Below are positions 36,610-48,476 of a DNA stretch of 64,000 bases, piece by piece. Under the pieces are notes generated by a model. It was not told the origin of the DNA. It saw only the letters and a list, made by a program, of their open reading frames with translations, and made no database searches. The position numbers were made by a program, and so were the translations under genes. The DNA is from Chondrosia reniformis (taxonomy: Eukaryota > Porifera > Demospongiae > Chondrillida > Chondrillidae): assembly GCA_947172415.1 (NCBI GenBank), contig OX359190.1, forward strand, positions 6,076,001 through 6,140,000, written 5' to 3'. Every line of letters begins with the position of its first letter. Position 1 is the stretch's first letter.

Positions 36610-39600
36610 GTTCATAAAACTAGTACATACAACTAGTTCATACAACCAGTATTGACAATTAGTACGTACAACTAGTTCATACAACTATTAACGAGTACAT
36701 ATAACTAGTACATTAAACTAGTAGATACAACTAGGACAAACAACATAGATAGATAACTAGTACATACACCAACTACATATAACTAGTAAATACACATATA
36801 CCTTGTAATTATAAATAGTACACACAACTAGTACATTGAACGGGTACATAAAACTAGTACATACAACTAGAAACTAGTCCATACGACTAATATATATATA
36901 ACACTAGTACATTTAACTAGTACATAAAACTAGTATATACATACAAAGAGTTAATACAACTAGTACATAAAATTAGTAGGTACAAGTAGTTCACACAACT
37001 AGTAACTAGTACATACAACTAGTACATGCAACTATGACATACAACTATATTTACAACAAGTAGATACAACTACTTCATAAAACTAGTATATAGCTAGTAC
37101 AAAGAACTAGTGCATACATCTTGTACACACAACTGGTTCATATTTAGTACATACAACTAGTACATCCAACTAGTCCATACAATTAGTACATACAACTACC
37201 ACACACAACTTGTACATACAACTAGCACCTACAACTAGTAAATATACCTGCTATTAGTACATACAACAAGTATATACAATTAGTACCTACAACCAGCACA
37301 TATAGCTAGCACAAACAAGTAGTATATATAGCTAGTACATAAACATATATATAGTACATATAAATAGTACATACAACTAATACAATTACATACAACTGGT
37401 ACATACAACTAGTATATACAATTAGTATCTAGTACATACAACTAGCACCTCCCTAGTCTCTAATATAACTAGGCTTTTAACCTACAACTAGTACACACAA
37501 TTAGTACACACAATTAGTACATAAAACTGGTTCAAATAAACAACACATGTAGAATAGAGAACACGTTCCTTCCTAGTTCCTAGTATAACTTGTACCAGAA
37601 GCTACAACTAGTTCAAAGGACTAGTACATACAACTAGTACAAAGCTAGTACATACAACTAGTATCAACATACAACTAGAACACAGAACGGGTACATACAA
37701 TTAGCACATACAACTAGTACTTTCAATTTGTACATATTACAAGTACAAACACCTACTACATATAACAAGTACACACACCTACTACATAAAACTAATACAT
37801 AAACATATAACTGGTATATATGAATAGTACCTACACATAGTACATAAAACTAGAAGCTAGTACATACAATTAGTATAAATATAAAACTAGTACATTTAAC
37901 TAGTACATACACATATATATAGTATATATAAATAGTACGTACGACTAGTATATATAACTAGTACCAACAACTAGTACATACACCCAGTACATACAATTGT
38001 AACAAGAACATATAAGTAGTACATACAACTAGTACAAACAACTAGTACATATAAACAGTACATACAACTAGTACATACAACAATTATACAAAACTGATAC
38101 ATACAACTAGTACATATAACTAGTACACATAACTAGTACATACAACTAGTGTCTAGTATATACAACTAGTTCCTCCCTAGTACCTAGTATAATTAGGATT
38201 ATAACCTACAACTAGTATATACCACTAGTACATACAACTAGTATATGAAACTAGTACATATAACTAGTACATATAACTATTACATATGACACATATAATT
38301 AGCACATAAATATAGTACATGCAACTAGTGCAAAAAACTAGTTCACACAAACAAACAAGTAGTTCTAAAACTAGTTCATTCCTAGTACCTACTATAACTT
38401 GTACTAGAACCTAATTTTAGTTCAAACATCTAGTGCATACGACTAGTACATACAACTAGAACATACAAAAAGTACATACAACTAGTACATGCAACAAGTA
38501 TCTAGTACATACAACTAGAACCTACCTAGTATATAGTATAAATGATACAAGAATCAACAACTGGAATATACACATAGTACATACAACTAGTACTCACAAC
38601 TAGTGCATAGAACTAATACATACAACTAGACTATACAACTATTAACTAGTACATACAACTAGTACATAAATTTAATAGTTACAACTAGTTCATACAACTA
38701 GTAACTAGTACATATAACTAGTACATGCGACTAGAACATACAACTAGTCCATACACATAGTACATACAACTAGTTCATAAAACTAGTATACAGCTAGTAC
38801 AAAGTACTAGTGCATACATCTTGTACATACCACTGGTTCATATCTACTACATATAACTAGTACATACAACTAGTACATATAACTAGTACATACAACAGTT
38901 ACACACTACTTATACATTCAACTAGTACATACAAATAGTATTTAGTACATACAACTAGTACATACAACTAGTACATACAACTAGTGCATACAATTAGTAC
39001 ATACAAGTAGTACATACAGCTAGTAAATATAACTAGTACCTACTACTAGTACATCAAACTAGTACATATAACTGGTACATAAACCTAGTTCATATAAAGA
39101 GTACACTCAACTAGTTATATACCTAGTACATATAAATAGTTCATACAACTAGTTCATAAAACTAGTTCATACAACTAGTACATGCAACAAGTATTTAGTA
39201 CATACAACTAGAACCTACCTAGTACATAGTATAAATAGTACAAGAATCAACAACTGGAACATGGACATAGTACATACAACTAGTACTTAAAACTAGTGCA
39301 CACAACTAGTACATACAACTGGACTATACAACTATTAACTATCACATACAACTAATACATGCAAATAGGACATACGATTCGTACTTGCAACTAATATACA
39401 CAACTAGTACCTACAACTAGTACATATAACTGGAACTAGAACAGAAAACTAGAACATACAACTACTACTAACAACTATTAACGACTACATACAACTAGTA
39501 CATTGAACTAGTACGCGCAACATGTACATGCAGCTAGTACATGCAACTTGTACATGCAATTAGTTGGTAGAATTAGTACATATAACTAGTACATACAAAT

Positions 39601-42488
39601 TGGAATGAAAACATAAAACTAGTACATTGAACTTTTACAAACAACTTGTACATAAAAAAACTAGCAACTAGGTCATACTACTGGTATATACAACTAGGTC
39701 GTATAACGACTTTATATAACAAGTACATACAAGTAGTTTCTGGTACATATAACTATAAAGAACCTACCTAGTACCTAGTTTAACCAGTACTAGAACCTAC
39801 AACTAGTACATACAACAAGTGCATACAATTAGTACACACAAATAGTACATAAAGCTAGTAATTATAACTAGTACATACTACTAGTACATATAACTGGTAC
39901 ATATAACTGGTACATCTAACTAGTACATATAAACAGTACATACAACTAGTTCATAAAACTAGTTCATACAACTAGCAGTATCTAGTACATACAAATAGAA
40001 CCAACCTAGTACATAGTATAACTAGCACAAGGATCAACAACTGGTACATACACATAGTACATACAACTAGAACTAACAACTAGTACATACAACTAGAAAC
40101 AAGTAAATACTCCTAGTTCATAGAACGAGTACAAAATACTATATAGAACATACAGCTTGAATATACATCTAGTACATAGCTAATATTAAGAACTAGAATA
40201 TACATACAACTATTACGTACAACTGGTACATAACTAGTACATAGAAATAGTACATACAACTAGTACATACCAAATAGTACAAACACCTAGCCCATTCAAT
40301 TAGTACATACAACTAGTACATTCAACTAGTCCATATAACTAGGACAAACAACTAGGAAATATAACTAGTACATACATCTACTACATATAACTAGTAAATA
40401 CACATATACATAGTAATGATGAATAGTACATACAACTAGTACATACTATTTAAAATTAGGCGGTACAACTAGTTCACACAACTATTAACTAGTACATATA
40501 ACCAGTACATGTAACTAGTACATACAACTAGTACATACAACTAGTTCATAAAACTAGAACATACATAGCTACATAGCTAGTAATTACAACTAGTATATAC
40601 ATACAACTGGTACACAGAACTTGTACATACAATTGGCACATGCAACTCCTCCATACAACTAATACATACAATTAGTACCTAAAACTAGTAAATATAGCTA
40701 GTACTAGTACATATAACTAGTACACACACCTATTACATATGACTAATGCATAAAAATATAACTAGTTCAAATAAATAGTGAATCCACATAGTACATACAA
40801 CTAGTACATAAAACTAGTAAATACAACTGGAAACTAATACATACAACTAGTATATATATAAAATTAGTACATTTAGCTAGTATATACAACTGGTATATAC
40901 ATACAACTAGTTCATCTAACTAGTACATAAAATTAATAGGTACACTTAGTTCATATAACTAGTAACTAGTACATATAACTTGTACATGCGACTAGTACAT
41001 ACAACTAGTACATACAAGTAGTATATACAACTAGTGTCTAGTATATACAACTAGTACCTCCCTAGTACCTAGTATAATTAGGACTAGAACCTACAACTAG
41101 TATACACCACAAGTACATACAACTAGTACATACAACTAGTACATATAACTAGTACATTTAACTATTACATATGACTAGTACATACACAAATAACTACTAA
41201 ATAAACATAGTACATACAACTAGTACAGAAAAGTAGTTGACAAACAAACAAGTAGCTCATAGAACTAGTTCGTTCATTTAATTGGTACATGCAACAATAA
41301 CACACTACTTATACATTCAACTAGTACAAATTACTACTATATTCGACTAGTACATACAAATAGTATTGAGTACATACAACTAGTCCATACAACTACTACA
41401 TATAACTAGTACATTCAACTAGTACATACAACTAGGACAAACAACTAGGATATATAACTAGTACATACACCAACTACATATAACTAGTAATTACACATAC
41501 ACCTTGTAATTATGAATAGTACATACAACTAGTACATACAGCTAGTGCATACAACTAGTATATATAACGAGTTCCCAAACATATAACTACTACATACATT
41601 AAACTGGTACCTATAAATAGTGCATACAAAAGGTACATACAAATAGTTCATTCAACGTGAACATACAACGAGTACAAACAACTAGGATATATAACTAGTA
41701 CATACACCTACTAAATACAACTAGTTCATACACATATACCTAGTAAATATAAATAGTACATACAACTAGTATATATATAACATTAGTACATTTAACTAGT
41801 GAATAAAACTAGTATATACATACAAAGAGTACATTCAACTGGTACATAATATTAGTAGGTACAACTAGTTCACACAATTAGTACATACAACAAATTCATA
41901 AACCTAGTATATAGCTAGTACAAACAACTAGTGCATACATCTTGTACATACAACTGGTTCATATCTAGTACGTACAACTAGTACATACAACTAGTACATC
42001 CAACTAGTACATACAACTAGTACATACAATTAGTACATACCACTACTACATCCAACTACTACATACAACCAGTACTTACAACTAGTTAATATTACTAGTA
42101 CTAGTACATAGAACTAGTACATACATCTAATACATTAAAATAGTACTAACAACTAGTACATACAACTATTGCCTACTTAGTACCTAATATAACTAGTACT
42201 AGAAGCTACAATTAGTACATACAGCTAGCGGATACACGTAGTACAGGCAACTTGTACATACAACTGTTACATAAAATTACTACATATAACCAGTACATAC
42301 ACATATAACTAGTATTTAAAAATAGTACATACACCTAGTACAAACAACAAGTACATACAAAACGTACATACAACTAGTACATACAACTAGTACACACAAC
42401 TACATACAACTAGTACGTTCAACTGGTACATAACTAGTACATACAACTTGTACATAACTAGTACATACAACTTGTACATAGTGTAACC
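36610..42488 (-). repeat. Minisatellite array, inverted (right arm)
   Basis: About 5.9 kb of reverse-complement units without genes. It is about 2.3 kb shorter than the matching left-arm stretch. Module markers lie near 37440-37620, 38340-38420 and 41060-41290. Confidence 0.92.
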
Positions 42489-42578
42489 AAAAGCTCTCTT
42501 TAGGTTTAGTTCCCCTATAGGCTCTTTTTACAGAATAGGCATATAGCACGTAGGAAAATGGTATCCTAGATTTTTCAT
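42489..42578 (+). mobile_element. Penelope-like 3'-end fragment (right arm)
   Basis: Mirror of 20780-20870: AAAGCTCTCTTTAGGTTTAG ... TCCTAGATTTTTCAT, bounded by GTGTAACC and GGTGTGAGTA. A 63-aa frame here (42591-42400) reads through it by chance. Confidence 0.85.
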
Positions 42579-43890
42579 GGTGTGAGTACATAAAACTAGC
42601 ATATACAACTACGACATAAACAACAAACTAGTATATACATACAACTAGAACATAGCTAGTACTTACAATTAGTATACACATACAACTGGTACATACAACT
42701 AATACAAACAATTAGTACATACAACTACTTCATTCAACTACTACATACAACCAGTACCTACATCTATATAGTAATTATAACTAGTAGCAGTACATAGTAC
42801 TAGTACATACAAAAAGTACACACAACTAGAAACTAGTACATAGAACTAATTCATAGAACGAGTACATACACATATACCTAGAAAATATAAATAGTACATT
42901 CAACTAGTACATACAGCTAGTGCATACAACCAGTACATATAACTAGTACACAAATATATAACTAGTGCATACAAATAGTACATATAAATAGTACATACAA
43001 CTAGTGTCTAGTATATAAAACTAGTACCTCCCTAGTCCCTAGTATAAGTAGGACTAGAACTTACAATTAGTATATACTACTAGTACATGCGACTAGTACT
43101 TGCAACTAGTACATATAACTAGTACATATAACTATTACATTTAACTAGTACCTACACATATAATTAGTACATAAATATAGTACATAAAACTAGTACAGAA
43201 AACTAGTTCACACAAACAAACCAGTAGTTCTTAGAACTAGTTCATTCCTAGTACCTAGTAAAACTTGTACTAGAACTTAAAACTAGTTAAAACATCTAGT
43301 ACATACAACTGGTACATACAAATAGTACATACAACTAGTACATATAACTACTACATACAACAATTACACACTACTTAAACATTCAACTAGTACAAATGAC
43401 TACTACATTCGACTAGTACATACAAATAGGATTGAGTACACACAAATAGTACATACAGCTAGTTAATATTACTAGTACATACGACTAGTACATACAAATA
43501 GTACATACAAATAGTACATAAAAGTTGTACATAAAAATAGTACATACAACTGGTGCCTAGAACTAGAACTTAAAACTAATTCATATAATTAGTACATAAC
43601 TAGTACATACAATTAGTACATAGAACTAGTTCAAAAAATTAGAACATACAATTACTACATACACCTTGTATATACAATTTGTACATTCAATTAGTATATA
43701 CAAATAATACACTCAACTAGTACATACAACTAGACTATACAACTATTAACTAGTACATACAACTAGTACTTAGAAATAGGACATACGAATCGTACTTGCA
43801 ACTAATAAATACAACTAGTAACTAACACTAGTACATATAACTGGAAATAGTACATATAACTGGAACTAGTACATATAACTGGAACTAGTA
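42579..43890 (-). repeat. Minisatellite array, inverted (right arm)
   Basis: Reverse-complement units; the mirror of 19501-20779. Module marker near 43195-43290. Confidence 0.92.
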
Positions 43891-45318
43891 CAGACTAATT
43901 CTCAAACATTTTAGAGAATATTGCCTAGGTATATATAGGAATACTGGTGTTAATGCCTTTTGGATAGTAGAAAACTCACTAGAAGTCTTAGATAGTCTTA
44001 GGTCTATACCCACTAGAAAAGCCCAGCTAGCTAGTTTTGATTTTTCTACATTATATACAGCGATCCCCCATAACTTACTTAAAGATAAGATTACTAACCT
44101 AATTTATAGTGCCTATACCTGTAGAAAGTCCCAATATATAGAAGTCTGTCAGGATAAAGCCTTTTGGTCTAACAATGTCTCCAATAAAGCAGTCACAGCT
44201 GTTCATTTAGTAGAGCTCTTTAATTACCTTATTGACAACTTTTATGTATGTGTAGACGGTTCTGTATTTAAGCAATGTGTAGGTATCCCTATGGGTACTG
44301 ACTGTGCCCCTGTAGTTGCTAATCTTTTTCTGTTTGCCTATGAGTATGAGTTTATGAAAGGACTACTTAAGGATAACATCACCCTAGCTATAAAATTTTC
44401 CAATACTTTTAGGTATATTGATGACCTTTTATGTATTAACAACAAGGATTTTGAACTGTCAATTAGTGATATTTACCCCAAAGAACTTATTCTTATAAAG
44501 ACAAATACCAGCCCTAAAAAATCCCCCTTTTTAGACTTAGGTATAACCATTACTAACAATCAATTTATCACTAAAGTATATGATAAGCGAGAGGACTTTA
44601 ACTTTGATATAGTAAACTTCCCCCATTTAGATAGTAATATTCCTAATACCCCAGCCTATGGTGTCTTTATTTCACAACTAATTAGGTATTCTAGAATATG
44701 TAGTGACTTCTCCAGTTTTCAGGCTAAAAGTTTGCAGTTATGCAGTAGGCTTATTAAGCAGGGTTACAAATACTTTAAGCTAAAATCAACCTTTAAAACC
44801 TTCCTATCCCGGCAGCCTCTAGTTAGAATCGAATATAAGCAAAACGTAGCTAGTATGCTTAAGGATTGTCTTGTGTTACCCCATATTGTGTTGCCCCACC
44901 TCCAAAGAAATGTTACTACTAGAAGACCTAAGGGTAGACTTACGTAATATGTCCTACTTGTGTCTATAGTTATGCTGAGTCTGCTTTACCTGTACAAGCA
45001 AGATTACTAATAGATTTATAATTAATTCATAAAAGTTACTTGAACCTACATTCCTTTCATAAAATTAAATTTCATCATGTGTCTTAGTTAACACCTTATT
45101 TAACTTTTGGCGCCAAAATAGTGTATATAAGGCCCCTAGATTTAGCATAGAGAGCCAAGGATTCACAGAAGATCAAGATAAAGAAAAAGACAAAGACTCC
45201 CAGGATCCCAGAAACGGCTGTCTGACCCAGTGGAGAAGAAGATGAAAGAAGGGAAAAGAAGGAAGAAAAGACTACTGTATCTTCATCTAAAGCTCTCTTT
45301 AGGTTTAGTTCCCCTATA
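43891..45318 (+). mobile_element. Penelope-like element copy B (right arm), RT frame open
   Basis: 5'-truncated retroelement. The RT frame is open from 43895 to the stop at 44947. About 370 bp of 3' non-coding sequence follows, ending abruptly at CCCCTATA (45318), where other copies continue with GGCTCTTT. In this copy the 3' region lacks about 20 nt carrying the CTGATGA core found in copies A and C (about 45205, between CAGGATC and CCAGAAACG). Confidence 0.85.
43895..44947 (+). CDS. Reverse transcriptase fragment of Penelope-like copy B
   Basis: About 350 codons without a stop; the start is missing because the copy is truncated (the first Met, at 44291, is internal). RT motifs in order: QLASFDFSTLYTAIPHNLL (motif A with the catalytic D), GIPMGTDCAPVVANLFLF (motif B-like), FRYIDDLLCINN (the YIDD catalytic box), then SPFLDLGITITNN and YDKREDFNFDIVNFPH. 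The GTDCAP/FLDL pattern belongs to a reverse-transcriptase lineage common in invertebrate genomes and closest, as I read it, to Penelope-like elements. The frame ends at RRPKGRLT with no GIY-YIG domain, so the family either lacks an endonuclease or carries it elsewhere. Without an N-terminus or neighbours this is a retroelement remnant, not a host gene. Confidence 0.75.
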   Translation, partial: LILKHFREYCLGIYRNTGVNAFWIVENSLEVLDSLRSIPTRKAQLASFDFSTLYTAIPHNLLKDKITNLIYSAYTCRKSQYIEVCQDKAFWSNNVSNKAVTAVHLVELFNYLIDNFYVCVDGSVFKQCVGIPMGTDCAPVVANLFLFAYEYEFMKGLLKDNITLAIKFSNTFRYIDDLLCINNKDFELSISDIYPKELILIKTNTSPKKSPFLDLGITITNNQFITKVYDKREDFNFDIVNFPHLDSNIPNTPAYGVFISQLIRYSRICSDFSSFQAKSLQLCSRLIKQGYKYFKLKSTFKTFLSRQPLVRIEYKQNVASMLKDCLVLPHIVLPHLQRNVTTRRPKGRLT

Positions 45319-46552
45319 GAAGGGCAAGGAGCTTGGCCTACACCTCAATGTTGAAAAGTCCAAACTCATCAGCCATGACCAGTCATCGGCTGAAGTACTT
45401 CTGTCCTCATTCCCTGGTCTACAGTTTGTCAATGCTAATGATGCCACTCTTCTGAGCTCCTCTCTGGGTGACATTGCCTCAATCAATGAAACCCTAGAGG
45501 CCAAAACAAACCAGCTGAAATTAATAGATGAGTGCCTTTGTTACCTACACTCACATGATGCCATCACCTTACTCCAGCACTCCTTTGCTATCCCTTAACT
45601 GCTACATATTTTACGTACCTCTCCAGCATTCTTATCACCCACACTGCTTCCCTTCAACCAGCTCCTAATATCCATTGTCTCTCAAATCATCAACATCCAT
45701 TTCTACATTGATGACCCTGCCTGGGTGCAAGCTACTCTTCCTGTGGGTTCTAGTGGTCTTGGACTGAGGAGTGCTGCCCATCTACTCAAACTAAGGAATC
45801 AGGTGCGTGGCTTAATGCCTTACCTGTCTCCTCTCTCGGGCTTCGCATGTCTGATGATACCCTTCGCATTGCCATAGGCCTAAGGCTAGGCACCCCCCTT
45901 TGTCTACCCCACAAGTGTACCCTCTGTGGCATGGATGTTGACCGCCTAGCCACACATGGTCTGAGCTGCAGACATAGCCAAGGTAGAATACCTCGACATA
46001 ATGCCATCAATGACATTATCCATCGATCCTTGTCCGCCTCTTAAATCCCATCTAGACTGAAGCCTTTGTGTTTACACAGATCTGACGGTAAATGTCCAGA
46101 TGGGATGACCATGACCCCCTGGTCACAAGGAAAATTCTTGTATGGGATGCAACCTGTGCTGACACCCTCTGCACTTCCAACTTACAGAGATCGGCCACAG
46201 AAGCCGGTGCTGCAGCAGCCCATGCAGAAACCTTGAAGAAGAATAAATATGCTGATCTAGGCTCACCCTATATCTTTGCCCCATCGCTGTTGAAACTTTT
46301 GTGTCTTTTGCCCCCCAAGCCCGGTTTTTCCTTAGGAACCTTGGCCTCAGATTGAAGGAAGCTACAGGGGATCAAAGAGCCTATGAGTTTCTCATCCAAA
46401 GGATATCTTTTGCCATCCAGACAGGAAATGTAATTTCAGTCCAGGGCTCCCTTACCCCATCCGCAAGGCCACGTAGTGATGACTGTTTTTTTGACCATGA
46501 GTTGCTGTTGTTATCATTGAAATTATTGTATAAGAATAATAAAAATAATAAA

Positions 46553-46618
<66 letters not shown>

Positions 46619-46640
46619 TATAATTACAATAATAAAAATA
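45319..46640 (+). mobile_element. 5'-truncated non-LTR retrotransposon, AAT-tailed
   Basis: Decayed plus-strand coding sequence of a second non-LTR type. Recognisable pieces in order: LGLHLNVEKSKLI, HDAITLLQHSFAIP, DDPAWVQATLPVGS with GLGLRSAAHL, DDTLRIAIGLRLGTPLC, a zinc-knuckle-like CTLCGMDVDRLATHGLSC, SDGKCPDGMT, VWDATCADTL, and FLRNLGLRLKEATG. PDG followed by VWDAT resembles a PD-(D/E)xK endonuclease. Stops and frameshifts (near 45598, 45845, 46040, 46125 and 46320) break the frame. It ends in a long AAT/TAA tract (about 46530-46620), a usual non-LTR tail. It abuts palindrome copy B directly at 45318/45319. Confidence 0.82.
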
Positions 46641-47480
46641 ACAATAACAATACTAAAAAAAATCGTAATAGAAATATTAATAGAAATTATAAGATAAATA
46701 ATAATAATATTATTATTATTATATAGAATAAAAAATAGTCATATTAATAATAATAAAAATAAAATAAAATTTTTGATAGGAATAACAATAATAATAAAAA
46801 TATTAAAAATACCTATAAAATAATATTAATAATAATAATAATAAATATAATAAAAATACTAGTAAACATAATAATAATAAAAACAAGTATTTCGAGTTTA
46901 AAAACTCGTGGGGCTGCCGCCCGCCGAATCAACTCGAACTACTTGGCCGTATCGTTGGCATTTAATATATATATTCGTAATACTAACGATTGAGGACGCT
47001 TAAGTGTCCTGAACACTATAAATAGCGACAGAAAAGCTTCGTTAACTAAAGCTTCCTGAACGCCACCATTTGCAAAACGATGTATTGATGTATAAATTAA
47101 GTATTATAAAGTATTATAATAGTTGCGTATATATGAACCTGTATTAATTATATAGCGACGTATAAATAAAGTGTTATAATAGTAGCGTATCAACCCGTAT
47201 TATATATATATATCTTTCCGTAACATGAAGCCATACAACGTAATCGGCAAATGAAAACAATATAAGGGGCTGCCTGCATGGATGTTGACCGCCTGCGGCA
47301 GCCCCTAATAAAAGCAATGATATAAAAAATAATAATAATAAAATTAACAATAATAAAAATAATAATACAAATACTAATAAAAACAACTGGTTCGAGTTTA
47401 AGCACTCGTGGGGCTTCCGCCCCCCGAATGAACTCCAACTAATTGGCTCCTTTCGGTCGCTGTCTCCTTGTTATTACCAA
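46641..47480. repeat. Low-complexity ATA-rich tract with recurrent hairpin termini
   Basis: AT-rich trinucleotide-like sequence containing two copies of TTCGAGTTTA-A/G-A/C-ACTCGTGGGGC (46891 and 47391), also found inverted at about 4349-4372. The core CGAGTTTAAAAACTCG folds on itself. At 47265-47306 a 10-bp stem (AGGGGCTGCC/GGCAGCCCCT) encloses a 19-nt string identical to part of the neighbouring retrotransposon. Positions 46975-47140 resemble 61390-61550 (CATTTGCAAAACGA, AAATTAAGT). Long Asn-, Ile- or Leu-rich frames here are artefacts. Confidence 0.7.
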
Positions 47481-48476
47481 TAATGTTCATGCTACTGGTA
47501 TACTCTATTAAACTCTTCTATGATCTATCATCAACTAATAAGTACACTAGAAACAGAACAAAGAGTGTGAGGGAAGAGTATTAGCTCTTGGTATAATCAA
47601 ACATGTGTTTTGCAGGTTTACTGAAGTATGCACTAAAATGACCAGTAAGTTAATAGTACAGTAAATGAGATATGACAGATATGGTATGGGTATGGTTTCT
47701 TTCTTTGGTTCCAAGCATTTTTATCCAGTGCTACTCAGAAATGCATTAATTTGTTGGAAAGAATATGTGGAAACCCAAAGGAAAAGGGTACACTTACATA
47801 TTAACAGCACTTCGCAGTAGTGTGCATGAGTTAATTGGCAATCATGTTATATGTACACTTACTCTTTAGACTTGCTAATAAAATACTTGCTCACTCCTCA
47901 TGTCTCCCCAATGCAGGTTTAAGTTATGCGTTTATAGTGATTCAAAACATCTTCTTCTTTAATATTATTTCCCTTTAGTTGTGAAGATAAGGAGAGGCCT
48001 GCATTGATGTGGGAACAATTAGAGATTTGCAATGAATTTTGTAAGTGAAAGCCTAATAAGGTATACAATTCAGCTGTTGACTTACCAGAAAGCTTTAAAA
48101 TTGGCTGCTCCATGCATCCTTGCTTCTTAGTAAAGCACAAAAGAGCACACTAACTGTGACACTGCAATCTCACATCAAAGAAAACATTAAAAATTACAAA
48201 GCACATATAAACTCATATTAACACCCTGTATTGCTGTAGAGGGTCACCTATTGTCAAAATACATTGTTGATGTAGAAACTTTACAAACACTTAGAAAATA
48301 CATTATACGTAAAGTACAAATATACTTCAGTGTGTTGAAAGCAGCCTCAAGTACTAAATTCTATATAACTTGACATCACCACGTCAGCCTTCGCAGTCAC
48401 CACATTCTACCATTCACTTGCCTTGATACACAAACACTGCAATCAATGATGGTAGTTGGCACATTTGTGTATATCA
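47481..48476. other. No gene identified
   Basis: About 1 kb of unique AT-rich sequence. A minus-strand frame at 48140-47919 (73 aa, no motifs) lies downstream of the OTU-like remnant on the same strand and could be a trailing exon, but nothing supports this beyond position. Confidence 0.5.

Larger units (their letters stand above)
18051..45318. repeat. Giant imperfect palindrome of the minisatellite locus
   Basis: Left arm 18051 to about 32265, right arm about 33291 to 45318, spacer about 1 kb. Mirror pairs found by reading: Penelope-like RT copies (17991-19500 and 43891-45318), 3'-end fragments (20780-20870 and 42489-42578), 550-bp elements (29042-29591 and 36058-36607), and near-centre array text (32185-32260 with 33295-33400; 32080-32150 with 33395-33465). 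Flanks beside each element match in reverse complement. The arms are not equal: the stretch between the 550-bp element and the 3'-end fragment is about 8.2 kb on the left and 5.9 kb on the right. Confidence 0.88.

Noticed and set aside
1-43890. Regular short repeats as a CRISPR array
   Set aside because: The unit is only 13 bp, contiguous and degenerate, with no unique spacers, and the surroundings are eukaryotic.
1-43890. Telomeric repeat
   Set aside because: The unit TACTAGTTGTATG is unrelated to TTAGGG-type telomere repeats, and no telomeric tract was seen.
18051-45318. Fold-back sequencing artefact as the explanation of the palindrome
   Set aside because: The arms differ by substitutions, a 20-nt deletion, one private retrotransposon and about 2.3 kb of array length. 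It is not fully excluded without reads.
46301-46726. 141-aa ORF with a long Asn run as a protein gene
   Set aside because: The Asn run is the AAT microsatellite tail; only its first part is retrotransposon coding sequence.
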